Assembly (NCBI GenBank): GCA_963770915.1
Contig: CAVYRG010000001.1
Span: 2,790,001-2,854,000, forward strand
Source of the DNA: PALSA-270 sp963770915
GTDB taxonomy: Bacteria > Acidobacteriota > Terriglobia > Terriglobales > Acidobacteriaceae
Reading direction: 5' to 3'
DNA: 64,000 nt
Of this stretch, positions 40,641 to 50,020 are shown piece after piece (position 1 is the first letter of the stretch; every line of letters starts with the position of its first letter). Position numbers and translations under genes: made by a program. The notes under the pieces are model-generated. The model saw only the letters and a list, made by a program, of their open reading frames with translations, searched no databases and was not told the origin of the DNA.

Positions 40641-42330
40641 ATGTCCAAGGGCCGGATTGTGTGGTCGGTAATTCTCGCAACAGGGGTTGCGTGGGCGGCA
40701 TCGCCCGCGCCGCCGCCCTCGGCAACCACGCCGATGCTGCTGCCGGGCGTGGCCTTTGCCGCCATGCAAACTATCAATCCCGAGCGCATTCGCGCCCACG
40801 TTCGTTTTCTTTCGCATGATCTGCTGGAGGGCCGCGGCACCGGGCAGCGCGGGGGCGACATTGCCGCCGAATACATCGGCACGCAGTTCGCGCTCTATGG
40901 GTTGAAGCCGGCGGGCGACAACGGAACTTATATGCAGCGGGTGCCGCTGGTCGGCATCACGCCGCAGCCGGAAACCACGTTTTCGCTGGTTCCTCAAGAT
41001 GGCGCGCCCATGGACCTGAAGCCGCTCGACCAGTATGTTGCTTACAACGAGACGCAGCAGCCCATCTCCGATGTGGATGCTCCGATCGTTTATGTGGGAT
41101 ACGGCATCGACGCGCCGGAATATCACTGGGACGACTACAAGGGAGTGGATGTGCGCGGCAAGGTTCTGCTGATGCTGGTGAACGAGCCGACTTCTGCCGA
41201 CCCGAATTTCTTCAAAGGCCGCGCGCTCACCTACTACGGCCGCTGGACCTACAAATACGAAGAAGCGGCGCGCGAGAGGCGCGGTGGGCGTGATCCTGAT
41301 TCACCGCACCGATATGGCCAGCTATCCCTGGGACGTGGTGCGGAATTCCAACTCCGGGGAGCGGGCGTATCTCAAGGCGGAAGGGACGCCGAAGTTGACC
41401 GTGGCGTCGTGGATACAGATTGACGTGGCGCAACAGCTTGCTTCCCGTTCAGGGCTTGACCTGGGGAAAATGATGCAGGAGGCGCAGTCGCGTGATTTTC
41501 ATCCCGTGGAGTTGCCCGCGCGGCTGAAAGCGCACATGGTGAGCCGGATTCGTCCGTTTTCCTCGAACAACGTGATCGCCATGCTGCCGGGCTCTGACCC
41601 CAAGCTGAAAGCGGAAGCTGTGCTTTACACGGCGCATTACGATCACCTGGGCATTCGTCCGGATATGCCGGGAGACAACATCTACAACGGCGCCGACGAC
41701 AACGCGACCGGCTGCGGCATTCTGCTGGAGCTGGCGCACTCTTTTTCGCTGGCCAAGGCGCATCCCGCGAGGTCGATCATTTTTGCGTCGGTAACGGCGG
41801 AAGAGCAGGGCTTGCTGGGCTCGGAATATCTGGGCGAGCATCCGCCGGTGCCCGCCGGAAACATTACGCTCGACTTGAACTACGACGATCTGCCGCCGCT
41901 GGGCGCGCCGGAGGAAGTAGAAATCTCAGGCGCGGAGCGGACTACGTTCTATCCCGAGGTTGCGGCGACGGCACGGGAATTTCGCCTGGCCATTCGTCCC
42001 GACTCCCATCCTGAGGCGGGCGACTACTACCGCTCCGATCACTTCAGCCTGGCGCACGTGGGAATTCCGGCGTTCTCCATCAACGAAGGCATGAAGTATA
42101 AGGGCCACGACGTGGCCTGGGGCATGCAGCAGGCCGATGACTATACCAACAACCACTACCACCAGCCGAGCGACGAATATCACCCCAACATGGATTTCAC
42201 CGGCGATGCAGCCATGGCGCGTTTTGGTTTTGCCCTGGGATGGGAAGCGGCGAGCTTGCCAAAGCTGATCGGCTGGCAAAAGGGGGATGAGTTCGAGGCG
42301 GCGCGGGCGAAGAGCTGGGAAAAGAAGTAA
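40641..42330 (+). pseudogene. M28-family zinc aminopeptidase with PA domain, frameshifted
   Basis: Two overlapping frames make one protein. 40641-41423 encodes the signal peptide and the start of the protease-associated domain (to KYEEAAR). 41284-42330 resumes with GVILIHRTD and carries the full M28 peptidase: TAHYDHLG, GADDNATG, TAEEQGLLG and SDHFSLAHVGIPA, all zinc ligands intact. A one-base insertion within about 41262-41283 (a run of GCGGCGCGCGAGAG) breaks the frame. The rest is undamaged, so a sequencing error or a very recent mutation are both plausible. The substrate would be exported peptides. Confidence 0.82.
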
Positions 42331-42332
42331 AC

Positions 42333-42421
42333 TTGTCATTCCGAGGAGCGCGGCGACGAGGAATCTGCTTCTTGCCGGCGTCGAAAGAAAGCAGATTTCT
42401 CGCTACGCTCGAAATGACAAA
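42333..42421. repeat. Intergenic palindromic repeat, family A
   Basis: TTGTCATTCCGAGGAGCG ... GAGGAATCTGCTT ... AAGCAGATTTCTCG ... CGAAATGACAA, the same architecture as 8556-8655. It lies between the convergent M28 and scoB genes. Confidence 0.75.
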
Positions 42422-42433
42422 CGCTAGAGCGGG

Positions 42434-43117
42434 CTAGCTTTCCATCACTCTCAACTCCGGGCTCATAATCAGCGTGGGCTGCGTGGCGTTCTGCACATCG
42501 TCGGCGGTAAGGCCGGGGGCAATCTCCTCAAGCACCAGGCCGGTCGGCGTTACCTGAATCACGGCCATTTCGGTCACGATCGTATTCACCACTTTCAAGC
42601 CGGTGATGGGCAGGGTGCATTTGTGCAGGATTTTGGGAGCGCCCTCGCGGGTGGTGTGCTCCATGGCGACGATCACGCGGCGGGCGCTGGCCACCAGGTC
42701 CATGGCGCCGCCCATGCCTTTGACCATTTTGCCGGGGATCATCCAGTTGGCGAGGTTGCCTTCTTCGTCGACTTCCATGGCACCGAGCACGCTCAGGTCG
42801 ATGTGGCCGCCGCGAATCATGGCGAAAGATTCGGCGCTGGAAAAATACGCCGTGCCGGGAACTTCGCTGACGGTTTCCTTGCCTGCGTTGATGAGGTCGG
42901 CGTCTTCGGCGCCTTCGACGGGATAAGGCCCGATGCCGAGCATGCCGTTTTCGGATTGCAAAATTACTTCCATGCCGGGCGGAACGTGGTTGGCGATGAG
43001 CGTGGGCATGCCGATGCCGAGGTTGACGTAGAAGCCGTCGCGCAGCTCGCGGGCAATGCGCTTCACGATGCGGTCGCGCTTGTCGAGATCTTTTGCGGGT
43101 TTGACCGGAGTGGTCAT
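42434..43117 (-). CDS. scoB: 3-oxoacid CoA-transferase subunit B
   Basis: A 227-residue beta subunit of succinyl-CoA:3-ketoacid-type CoA transferase. GIGMPT (34-39) binds CoA and the catalytic E56 lies in S-E-N-G-M-L-G. It works with ScoA (43822-44520) in ketone-body or acetoacetate activation. Unusually, a 224-residue unrelated gene separates the two subunits. Confidence 0.93.
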   Translation of the reverse strand: MTTPVKPAKDLDKRDRIVKRIARELRDGFYVNLGIGMPTLIANHVPPGMEVILQSENGMLGIGPYPVEGAEDADLINAGKETVSEVPGTAYFSSAESFAMIRGGHIDLSVLGAMEVDEEGNLANWMIPGKMVKGMGGAMDLVASARRVIVAMEHTTREGAPKILHKCTLPITGLKVVNTIVTEMAVIQVTPTGLVLEEIAPGLTADDVQNATQPTLIMSPELRVMES

Positions 43118-43136
43118 TTATCGGTGCTCAATTGGC

Positions 43137-43811
43137 TTATAAATCCTTGAGGCCCAGACTTTGAATCGGTCCTGACTGCTTCTTCTCTTTGTACGGATTT
43201 GCTTCAGGATGCTCGCGATGGAACTTTACTCGTTCGTTCCATTCGGCCTGCGACTCTTTCGATTTTTGCCGCTCAATCTCTTTCACCTTCTCGATGGCCT
43301 CGAGGGTTGCGGCGTAGTGCCCTGGCGAAAATGCCTCTACGATCTCACCGAGCCGCTGCTTAACCCACTGGGCAATGTCGGTAAGCCCCAAGATCAGCGG
43401 CGCTCGCGGAGCGCTTGCCCCAGTTTCGGCAACCCTAATAAAGTCGATCGCATCGATCACCGAGTAAAGAGATTCCCAAGAGGTTGGAGTTTGTGCCGGA
43501 GCAATTTCCGCCTCACAGTCTCCATACATACGACTAACTCGAAACAACAACCCTCTAACCGTGAACGTCGCGCGGTCCCAATATAGAGATTTTTCGCTGT
43601 AGGGCACAAATTGCGCACCGAATTCATCGAATAGAAAAGAGAAAGCTGCCCTGACTTCGCTTCTGAACTTTCTCTCCGATCGACTGGCCATGAGCGGGTT
43701 AAGCCACCACCCCAATATGACCATGTACGTCCACTTGATCGGTTTCCCTATACCGTATATCAGGAAGCCCAGTAGCAGGCGTTGTCCCAGCGATCTTCCT
43801 TCCCAGCGCAT
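43137..43811 (-). CDS. Unknown protein inserted between scoA and scoB
   Basis: 224 residues. One or two hydrophobic segments near the N-terminus (about 10-40) are followed by a soluble, charged domain without known motif. It is 10 bp from scoA and 19 bp from scoB on the same strand, so it would be co-transcribed. The interruption of a normally adjacent subunit pair and its more AT-rich codon use suggest insertion of a foreign gene. Confidence 0.6.
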   Translation of the reverse strand: MRWEGRSLGQRLLLGFLIYGIGKPIKWTYMVILGWWLNPLMASRSERKFRSEVRAAFSFLFDEFGAQFVPYSEKSLYWDRATFTVRGLLFRVSRMYGDCEAEIAPAQTPTSWESLYSVIDAIDFIRVAETGASAPRAPLILGLTDIAQWVKQRLGEIVEAFSPGHYAATLEAIEKVKEIERQKSKESQAEWNERVKFHREHPEANPYKEKKQSGPIQSLGLKDL

Positions 43812-43821
43812 TTGCTCCTCG

Positions 43822-44520
43822 CTAACTTGCCTTTCTCACCGTTCTTCGCTCGATCCGGCGTTCATACAAATCTCCCTGCAAGATGCGCTGCACGTAGATG
43901 CTGGGCGTATGGATTGCGTCGGCATCGAGTTCGCCGATTTCAACCAGATGCTCGACTTCCGCAATCGTAACTTTCGCGGCGGTCGCCATCATGGGATTAA
44001 AGTTGCGCGCCGTTTTGCGATAGACGAGGTTGCCCCATTTATCGCCCTTCCAGGCTTTGATGAGCGCAAAATCGGCCTTCAGCGCGTGTTCCATCACGTG
44101 GAGCTGCCCGTCAAACTCGCGGGTCTCTTTGTTTTCGGCCACGACGGTGCCAACTCCGGCTGGAGTGTAAAACGCGGGAATGCCCGCGCCGCCGGCGCGA
44201 ATGCGCTCGGAAAAGGTTCCTTGCGGAATCAGCTCCAGATCAAGCTTGCGCTCAAGCACCAGCTTTTCGAGCAGCTTGTTTTCGCCGACGTAGCTGCCGA
44301 TGTGTTTGCGAATCTGCCCGGCTTCGAGGAGCAAGCCATTGCCCAGCCCGTCGACGCCGACATTGTTGCTGATGGTGAACAGATTCTTCACGCCCTTGCG
44401 GACCAAAGCGCGAATGAGATTTTCGGGGATGCCGCAAAGGCCGAAGCCGCCGATCATGAGGGTCGCGCCATCCGGGATATCGCGGATGGCTTCGTCGGCG
44501 CTGGCTACAACTTTATTCAT
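43822..44520 (-). CDS. scoA: 3-oxoacid CoA-transferase subunit A
   Basis: A 232-residue alpha subunit. GGFGLCGIPENLI (24-36) is the conserved CoA-transferase motif; FTISNNVG, KLIEKLVLERKLDLEL-like and GAGIPAF elements follow in the usual order. The partner ScoB is downstream on the same strand, after one interposed gene. The ATG at 44520 begins MNKVVASADEAI. Confidence 0.93.
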   Translation of the reverse strand: MNKVVASADEAIRDIPDGATLMIGGFGLCGIPENLIRALVRKGVKNLFTISNNVGVDGLGNGLLLEAGQIRKHIGSYVGENKLLEKLVLERKLDLELIPQGTFSERIRAGGAGIPAFYTPAGVGTVVAENKETREFDGQLHVMEHALKADFALIKAWKGDKWGNLVYRKTARNFNPMMATAAKVTIAEVEHLVEIGELDADAIHTPSIYVQRILQGDLYERRIERRTVRKAS

Positions 44521-44565
44521 TGGGCCGATTCTAAACCAAAGTTCACCGCGAAGGCTGCGGATCAG

Positions 44566-44585
44566 GGCATGGCTTCAGCCATGCC
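44566..44585. repeat. Family D palindrome
   Basis: GGCATGGCT-TC-AGCCATGCC, the same design as the one translated within dusB at 13279-13298. A GGCACGGCTGAAGGCCGCGCC-like partner follows to about 44630. It lies between scoA and tyrA. Confidence 0.55.
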
Positions 44586-44681
44586 GCCCGCGTCGCGAAT
44601 CAACGGCACGGCTGAAGGCCGCGCCCTGATACGAATCCCTGTGCTAGACGGACATCTCCCGTCGCGAGAGGCGCCAAAGGA

Positions 44682-45572
44682 TCATTTCGTTTTTTTCTGG
44701 GTCGCTCTGGGTCCCGATGGTGGAGCCTTCCTCAACCGGTGGGCGTGCTCGAATTCCAAGGCGAGCTCTTTTGTATCGAGATTCTCGCGGATGTGGGCCA
44801 GGCGCTGTTCGAGCTTGAGCAGCGCGCGGGCAATATTTTTCTTGTTGGTGAGCGCGACGTCGCGCCACATGGAATAGGGGCTGGCGGAAATGCGCGTCAT
44901 CTCGCGCAGGGCGCGGCCGCCGGCTTCGAGCAGGGGCGCATTCTCACCGTATTCATCCACCAAAGTTGCGGCTAGAGCAGTGGAGATCATCTGCGGCAGA
45001 TGGCTGATCCAGGCGCAAAGCTGGTCGTGCTCGGCGGCATCCATGCCGGCGACGCGGGCGCCGATGGTTTCAATCCAGCCGACAAACTCGCCGCTCAGTC
45101 CGCTGTAAACGTTCTGGCCGGGCGCGGGAGTGAACAGCCAGGGCGCGCCGCGGAACAGATCGGGATCGGCAAATTCCACTCCCGATTGCTCTTTCCCCGC
45201 CATGGGATGCCCGGCCAAGAAGCGCCGTCCGGCCTGCTTGCCGAAGACCGCACCAGCGCGGGAGAGCACGGTCGCCTTGGTGCTGCCGGTGTCGGTAAGC
45301 AAAGTTCGCGGCGGAAGCGCGGGGCCAAGGCGCGCGATCAGATCGAGGATTGCGCCGACCGGCGTGGCCAGCACGATGACCTCGCTGCCGCGAATGGCGT
45401 CGGCGGGGTCGGTGTGTCCGTCGTCGATGGCGCCTTTGTGGCGGGCGCGCTCGAGCACGGGAGCGCGGTCGCAGCCGACGATGCGGCCGCGGAAGTGATT
45501 CTCCTTCAGCGCCAGCGCCAGCGACCCGCCGATGAGGCCGGTTCCGATGATGGTGATTTGGCGAATGGGCAT
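44682..45572 (-). CDS. tyrA: Prephenate dehydrogenase
   Basis: A 296-residue NAD(P)-dependent enzyme converting prephenate to 4-hydroxyphenylpyruvate (tyrosine branch). The Rossmann motif is GTGLIGGS (10-17). DTGSTK, GHPMAGKEQSG (the conserved substrate-binding His in HPMAG) and the helical dimerisation domain follow. No ACT or chorismate-mutase domain is fused; a separate mutase is at 47398. The ATG at 45572 gives the standard N-terminus. Confidence 0.92.
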   Translation of the reverse strand: MPIRQITIIGTGLIGGSLALALKENHFRGRIVGCDRAPVLERARHKGAIDDGHTDPADAIRGSEVIVLATPVGAILDLIARLGPALPPRTLLTDTGSTKATVLSRAGAVFGKQAGRRFLAGHPMAGKEQSGVEFADPDLFRGAPWLFTPAPGQNVYSGLSGEFVGWIETIGARVAGMDAAEHDQLCAWISHLPQMISTALAATLVDEYGENAPLLEAGGRALREMTRISASPYSMWRDVALTNKKNIARALLKLEQRLAHIRENLDTKELALEFEHAHRLRKAPPSGPRATQKKTK

Positions 45573-45820
45573 GGGGGTGTGGTGCGTGAACGAGAATTGT
45601 AAATGAGGCGCGCGACTCTGGCGGACGTGGCACTCCGACCTGTCGAGATTGAGGCTTGCCAAGGTGCGCCTGAGGAAGCGAGTCGTGTGCGGAACGAAGA
45701 ACTACAGCCTAGGGTCTGTGTAGTTCGCTCCGTCCAAGGAAGGAACCAGACAAACGTCTTTGGAGGAAGGGGAATCCGTTTTTGGGGGCTACCAGGCCTG
45801 CATATTTTTGGAGGCATCCG

Positions 45821-46087
45821 ATGGGGCTTACGGCCAAGGACTGGACTGAACTCGTCATCTCGAGCATTTTCGCTCTGGTGGTATTTGGCAATATCTCTAC
45901 TAAGGCCGGCTATCCCCGTTGGCACGGCCTGATCATGGCGATTCCCATCCTGAATATTGTCGCGCTACTCGTGTTCGCTTTTTCCACGTGGCCAATTGAA
46001 AGCGAACTACTGCAATCGCAGTTGGCTGGCACAAAAAGTAACACTACAGTAGCTGCCTCGTCGGGGCCGCTTCACAATTCTTCCTAA
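45821..46087 (+). CDS. Small membrane protein
   Basis: 88 residues with two hydrophobic helices (about 10-28 and 38-60) and a polar tail. GGAGG lies 6 nt before the ATG at 45821. No family recognised. It runs opposite to the aromatic cluster that surrounds it. Confidence 0.55.
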   Translation: MGLTAKDWTELVISSIFALVVFGNISTKAGYPRWHGLIMAIPILNIVALLVFAFSTWPIESELLQSQLAGTKSNTTVAASSGPLHNSS

Positions 46088-46176
46088 CAGCTAGCCTACC
46101 GCTTTCTGGCTAGGCGTGTGCGCCCCCGCTACCCCATCCCCTCCGCCTTCAGCCGGGATTCGAGATCGTCGAAAAC

Positions 46177-46288
46177 CTGCCCTGAGCCTAGTCGAAGGTG
46201 CCCCCTCGCGTCTCCATGCCGCGGCTAGGGATGCTTCGACTGCGCGTGAACTTCGCTTCGCGAAGTTCACGCTACGCTCAGCATGACA
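46177..46288. repeat. Intergenic palindromic repeat, family B
   Basis: GCCTAGTCGAAGG ... GGGATGCTTCGACTGCGC, a perfect inner hairpin GTGAACTTCG/CGAAGTTCAC, then GCTACGCTCAGCATGACAA. It reaches to within 2 bp of the DAHP synthase stop codon. Confidence 0.7.
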
Positions 46289-46289
46289 A

Positions 46290-47309
46290 CTACGCGATCT
46301 TGCGGCCCACTGCCGGAGCGATCATGCGCAGCTCATTCATCAACTGCGCGAACTGCTCGGGATACAGCGACTGAGCGCCATCGGAGAATGCCTTGTCGGG
46401 ATCGTGGTGCACTTCGATCAGGAGCGCGTCAGCTCCTGCTGCAACGGCGGCGCGCGCCATCGGCGGGACTTTGTCGCGAATGCCGGTGCCATGCGACGGG
46501 TCCCCCGCCATGGGCAGGTGGGAGAGCTTCTTGATGATGGGGATGGCGGAGATGTCCATGGTATTGCGCGTGTAGGTTTCGAAGGTGCGAATGCCGCGCT
46601 CGCAGAGAATCACGTTGTAATTTCCGCCGGCCATGATGTATTCGGCGGAAAGCAGCAATTCTTCGAGCGTGGCTGCAATGCCGCGCTTCAGCAGCACCGG
46701 CTTTTTCACCTTGCCCAGCTCGCGCAGCAGGTTGAAGTTCTGCATGTTGCGCGCGCCCACCTGGAAGACATCGACGTAGGGGAGCATGAGGGCGATCTGC
46801 GAGATTTCCATCACTTCGCTGATCACCAGCAGGCCGAACTTGTCTCCGGCTTCGCGCAGGAGCTTCAGGCCGGCTTCGCCCATTCCCTGGAAAGAATACG
46901 GCGAGCTGCGCGGTTTGAAAGCCCCGCCGCGCAGACCCTTAGCGCCGGCTTTGGCGATGAGTTCAGTAATCGTGAAGAGCTGCTCGCGAGACTCAATCGA
47001 ACAAGGGCCGGCCATGACCACCACTTCGTCTCCGCCAACGCGGACGCCCTTGCCGATTTCGATGATCGAGCCCTCAGGACGAAACGCGCGGCCCGCCAGT
47101 TTGTAGGGCGCGCTGATGCGGTGGACGTGCTCGACGCCGGCCAGGACTTCGAGATTGCGGGTGTCGAAGTCGGTGCGCGCGCCGACCGCGGCGAGAATCG
47201 TCTGGCGCTCGCCGGTCGTGCGGTGGACGGAGAAGCCCATGCGGACCAGGTGCTCGACTACATCCTGAATCTGCTCATCGGTAGCGAGTTCTTGCATGGC
47301 AACAATCAT
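46290..47309 (-). CDS. aroF: 3-deoxy-7-phosphoheptulonate synthase (type I-beta, with N-terminal regulatory domain)
   Basis: A 339-residue enzyme condensing PEP and erythrose-4-phosphate, the first step of aromatic biosynthesis. Residues 1-75 form a ferredoxin-like (ACT-type) regulatory domain, as in Thermotoga-type DAHP synthases. The barrel has GPCSIES (101-107, metal-binding C103), GGAFKPRSSPYSFQG, QVGARNMQN, and DPSHGTG. Residues VLLKRG and EVHHDP complete the site. The ATG at 47309 is used; 47297 is possible. It is 88 bp after the chorismate mutase, with which such enzymes often interact. Confidence 0.93.
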   Translation of the reverse strand: MIVAMQELATDEQIQDVVEHLVRMGFSVHRTTGERQTILAAVGARTDFDTRNLEVLAGVEHVHRISAPYKLAGRAFRPEGSIIEIGKGVRVGGDEVVVMAGPCSIESREQLFTITELIAKAGAKGLRGGAFKPRSSPYSFQGMGEAGLKLLREAGDKFGLLVISEVMEISQIALMLPYVDVFQVGARNMQNFNLLRELGKVKKPVLLKRGIAATLEELLLSAEYIMAGGNYNVILCERGIRTFETYTRNTMDISAIPIIKKLSHLPMAGDPSHGTGIRDKVPPMARAAVAAGADALLIEVHHDPDKAFSDGAQSLYPEQFAQLMNELRMIAPAVGRKIA

Positions 47310-47311
47310 AG

Positions 47312-47400
47312 GAAGTCGTTGGTCATTGGTCGGTGGCCGTTGGTCTCGGCTGTGCTGGATTTTAGCCAACGACCAACGACCAACGGCCAACGACGGTTTA
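47312..47400. repeat. Wordy inverted repeat (GTTGGTCATTGGTC / CCAACGACCAACG)
   Basis: GTCGTTGGTCATTGGTCGGTGGCCGTTGG is inverted as CCAACGACCAACGACCAACGGCCAACGAC. More of the text (GTCGTTGGCCGTGAGTCG) appears at 47732-47760. The element fills both gaps around the chorismate mutase gene. Confidence 0.6.
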
Positions 47401-47721
47401 GTCGTTTACCTCTGATTCCAATTCCGTATCGCGCGGGCCGCCGTTGGCAGGCTCAGGCGCGATTTCTTCCCTTTGAATTTTGCGCATGATGTCGATAATG
47501 CGCTCATAAATGCGCAACAGATCGGTGTCGGGCAGCGGGCCAGGATTGAGTTTGCGCACATGCTCGAACACCGCCTTCTCGCGGTCGGGCTCGTAGATGG
47601 GCATGGCCGCATCCTTCTTCAGGCGGCCGATCTCGTGGGCGGCTTGCGCGCGCTGGCTGATCCGCTCCACCAGCTCGCGGTCAAGCTCGTCGATTTTCTT
47701 GCGCCAATCTGCGATGTCCAT
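47398..47721 (-). CDS. aroQ: Chorismate mutase (AroQ type)
   Basis: 107 residues with an all-helical AroQ fold: IADWRKKIDELDRELVERIS (catalytic Arg in helix 1), RAQAAHEIGRLKKDAAMPIY with the K/R active-site pair, DREKAVFEHVRKLNPGPL, and IYERIIDIMRKIQREE. It converts chorismate to prephenate, feeding TyrA. Its stop lies within the repeat that separates it from DAHP synthase. The ATG at 47721 gives the family start. Confidence 0.88.
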   Translation of the reverse strand: MDIADWRKKIDELDRELVERISQRAQAAHEIGRLKKDAAMPIYEPDREKAVFEHVRKLNPGPLPDTDLLRIYERIIDIMRKIQREEIAPEPANGGPRDTELESEVND

Positions 47722-47845
47722 AGAACCAGTCGTTGGCCGTGAGTCGTTGGCCGTTGGCCAGGCACGGAAAGAGGTTGAGGTCTCTCCCCGCCTGAACAAC
47801 TTATGGGAAGCCACGCGACGGACGGCGAACCGACGGAGCCAAAGG

Positions 47846-48610
47846 CTAATGGCTAAGGGCTAAAAGCTGCCCTATGAATTGTGCCACAGACGCGGCTTCT
47901 TTGCCGGGATTGCGTTCAATGGTCTCGACGATAGCGCTGCCCACCGCGGCGGCGTCGGCGAACTTGCCCACCGCGGCGAATTGCTCTGGCGTGGAGATGC
48001 CGAAACCGACGGCGATGGGCAATTTTGTGTGCTTGCGCAGGCGGCGGACGAGTTTTTGCGCGTCGTCGGTCAGCTGCTTGCGCGCGCCGGTCACTCCGGT
48101 GCGCGAAACGGCGTAGACGAATCCAGTGCTGGCTTGCGCGATTCGTTTCAAGCGCGCCTCGGAGCTGGTGGGCGCGGCGAGGAAGATCGTCGCCAGGTTT
48201 TTCGCGCGCATGATTTGCAGATACGGCTGAGCCTCTTCTACGGGCAGGTCGGTGATGAGAGCGCCGTCAATGCCGGAGTCTGCGAGTGTGGCGGCGAAGC
48301 GCTCGAGGCCCAGCCGCAAGATGGGATTGAGGTAGGTGAAGACGATCATGCCGGCGGAAGTTTTCTTGCGCAGGTCTTTCGCCAGATCGAGAACCTGGGG
48401 CAGTGTAGTGCCTTGCCGCAGAGCCCGCTCGCTGGCCCGCTGGATCACGGGGCCGTCGGCAAGGGGATCGCTGAACGGTACGCCGAGTTCGATGACGGCG
48501 GCGCCGGCGTCAACCGCGGCGAGGATGATGTCGCGTGTGGTGGCAAGGTTAGGGTCGCCGCAGGTGACGTAGGCGACGAGGGAGGGCCGGCTTGAAAAAG
48601 AGAGTGGCAT
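47846..48610 (-). CDS. trpA: Tryptophan synthase alpha subunit
   Basis: 254 residues cleaving indole-3-glycerol phosphate and passing indole to TrpB. Catalytic residues are E41 (IELGVPFSDP) and D52 (LADGP). The phosphate site GFGIS and the YAVSRTGVTG loop are normal. The N-terminus is slightly short, lacking part of the first helix seen in E. coli. Repeats separate it from trpB (182 bp) and from the mutase. Confidence 0.95.
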   Translation of the reverse strand: MPLSFSSRPSLVAYVTCGDPNLATTRDIILAAVDAGAAVIELGVPFSDPLADGPVIQRASERALRQGTTLPQVLDLAKDLRKKTSAGMIVFTYLNPILRLGLERFAATLADSGIDGALITDLPVEEAQPYLQIMRAKNLATIFLAAPTSSEARLKRIAQASTGFVYAVSRTGVTGARKQLTDDAQKLVRRLRKHTKLPIAVGFGISTPEQFAAVGKFADAAAVGSAIVETIERNPGKEAASVAQFIGQLLALSH

Positions 48611-48634
48611 CTGGTCTGTGATTCTTTTGTTGTT

Positions 48635-48760
48635 CTTCTCTGCGTGCTCCGCGGCCATTCTCGGCGATCTTTGCGGTTAAAGGCTTTTCGCGCCGCCGGC
48701 GAAAATGCAAACCTTAAACCGCCGAGGACGTGGAGAAAAGCCGCGGAGGACGCAGAGAAG
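48635..48760. repeat. Large inverted repeat between trpB and trpA
   Basis: Arms CTTCTCTGCGTGCTCCGCGG ... (48635-48683) and ... CCGCGGAGGACGCAGAGAAG (48712-48760) are imperfect reverse complements over about 49 nt. The transcript must run through this structure to reach trpA. Confidence 0.65.
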
Positions 48761-48792
48761 ACGGGCGAACGTGCACCCTGGCAGCGGAGTCT

Positions 48793-50016
48793 CTAACGAT
48801 CGAGCTTCAGATTCTCCCGCAAAATCCCGATGTCTTTATCCCCTCGCCCGGAAATATTCACGATCACCACGTCTAACTTCTTCATTTTGGGCGCGCGCTT
48901 GATTACCTCCGCCACGGCGTGGGCTGACTCGAGCGCGGGAATAATGCCTTCCGTCTTCGCCAGAAGTGTACACGCCGCGAGGGCCTCGGCGTCGGACGCG
49001 GCGACGTATTCCGAGCGGCCGGTATCCTTCAGCCACGCATGCTCGGGCCCAATCGACGGATAATCCAGCCCCGCCGAAACCGAATGCGTGAGCGCGATCT
49101 GTCCGGCTTCGTCTTGCAGCACGTAAGAATAAGTTCCCTGCAGAACACCCGGCAAGCCGCCGCGAAAGCGGGCAGCGTGATCGCCGAGTTTTTCGCCGCG
49201 GCCACCCGCTTCGACCCCGATCAGCCTGACCTTCTTGTCCTTGAGAAATTGATGGAAGATGCCGATGGAATTCGACCCGCCGCCGACGCAGGCGATGATA
49301 GCGGCGGGCAGCTTGCCTTCAGCTTTCAGAATCTGCGCGCGGGCCTCGCGGCCAATGACTTTGTGAAAGTCGCGCACCATGGTGGGGTAGGGATGCGGCC
49401 CCAGCACGCTGCCCAGCAAGTAATGCGTGGTGCGGACGTTGGTCACCCAATCGCGCATGGCTTCGTTGATGGCGTCTTTCAGCGTGCGCGAGCCGGAATC
49501 CACGCCGCGCACTTCGGCGCCCAGCAGGCGCATGCGGAAGACGTTGAGTTCCTGGCGGCGCATGTCTTCCGTGCCCATATAGACGACGCATTCAAAACCG
49601 AGCAGCGCGCAAACGGTCGCGGTCGCTACGCCGTGTTGCCCGGCGCCGGTTTCGGCGATGACGCGATGCTTGCCCATGCGCTCGACGAGCAGCGACTGGC
49701 CGAGGCAGTTGTTGATTTTGTGCGCGCCGGTGTGCAGCAAATCTTCGCGCTTGAGATAGATCTTCGCGCCGCCGAGTTTCTGGGTGAGGCGGCGCGCGAA
49801 GAATAGCGCCGTGGGACGTCCGGCGTAGGTGTGTAGCAATTCCTGAAAGCGGGCTTGAAACTTGCGGTCTTTCTTTGCCTTTTCGTACTCGCGCTCCAAC
49901 TCTTCCAGCGCACACATGAGCGTTTCCGGCGCATAGCGGCCGCCGTAGACGCCGAACCGGCCGGGGATGACCCTTCCCGCCTGTGGTCTCTTCTTCGCGA
50001 TGGATGCAGTTGCCAT
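48793..50016 (-). CDS. trpB: Tryptophan synthase beta subunit
   Basis: 407 residues; a PLP enzyme joining indole and serine. The Schiff-base K100 is in HTGAHKINN, and ETGAGQHG and GGGSNSIG (phosphate loop) follow. The start is uncertain: ATG at 50016 gives a standard N-terminus, while ATG at 50034 would overlap trpF by 14 bp and suggest coupling. Neither has a strong Shine-Dalgarno. Confidence 0.95.
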   Translation of the reverse strand: MATASIAKKRPQAGRVIPGRFGVYGGRYAPETLMCALEELEREYEKAKKDRKFQARFQELLHTYAGRPTALFFARRLTQKLGGAKIYLKREDLLHTGAHKINNCLGQSLLVERMGKHRVIAETGAGQHGVATATVCALLGFECVVYMGTEDMRRQELNVFRMRLLGAEVRGVDSGSRTLKDAINEAMRDWVTNVRTTHYLLGSVLGPHPYPTMVRDFHKVIGREARAQILKAEGKLPAAIIACVGGGSNSIGIFHQFLKDKKVRLIGVEAGGRGEKLGDHAARFRGGLPGVLQGTYSYVLQDEAGQIALTHSVSAGLDYPSIGPEHAWLKDTGRSEYVAASDAEALAACTLLAKTEGIIPALESAHAVAEVIKRAPKMKKLDVVIVNISGRGDKDIGILRENLKLDR

Positions 50017-50020
50017 AATG

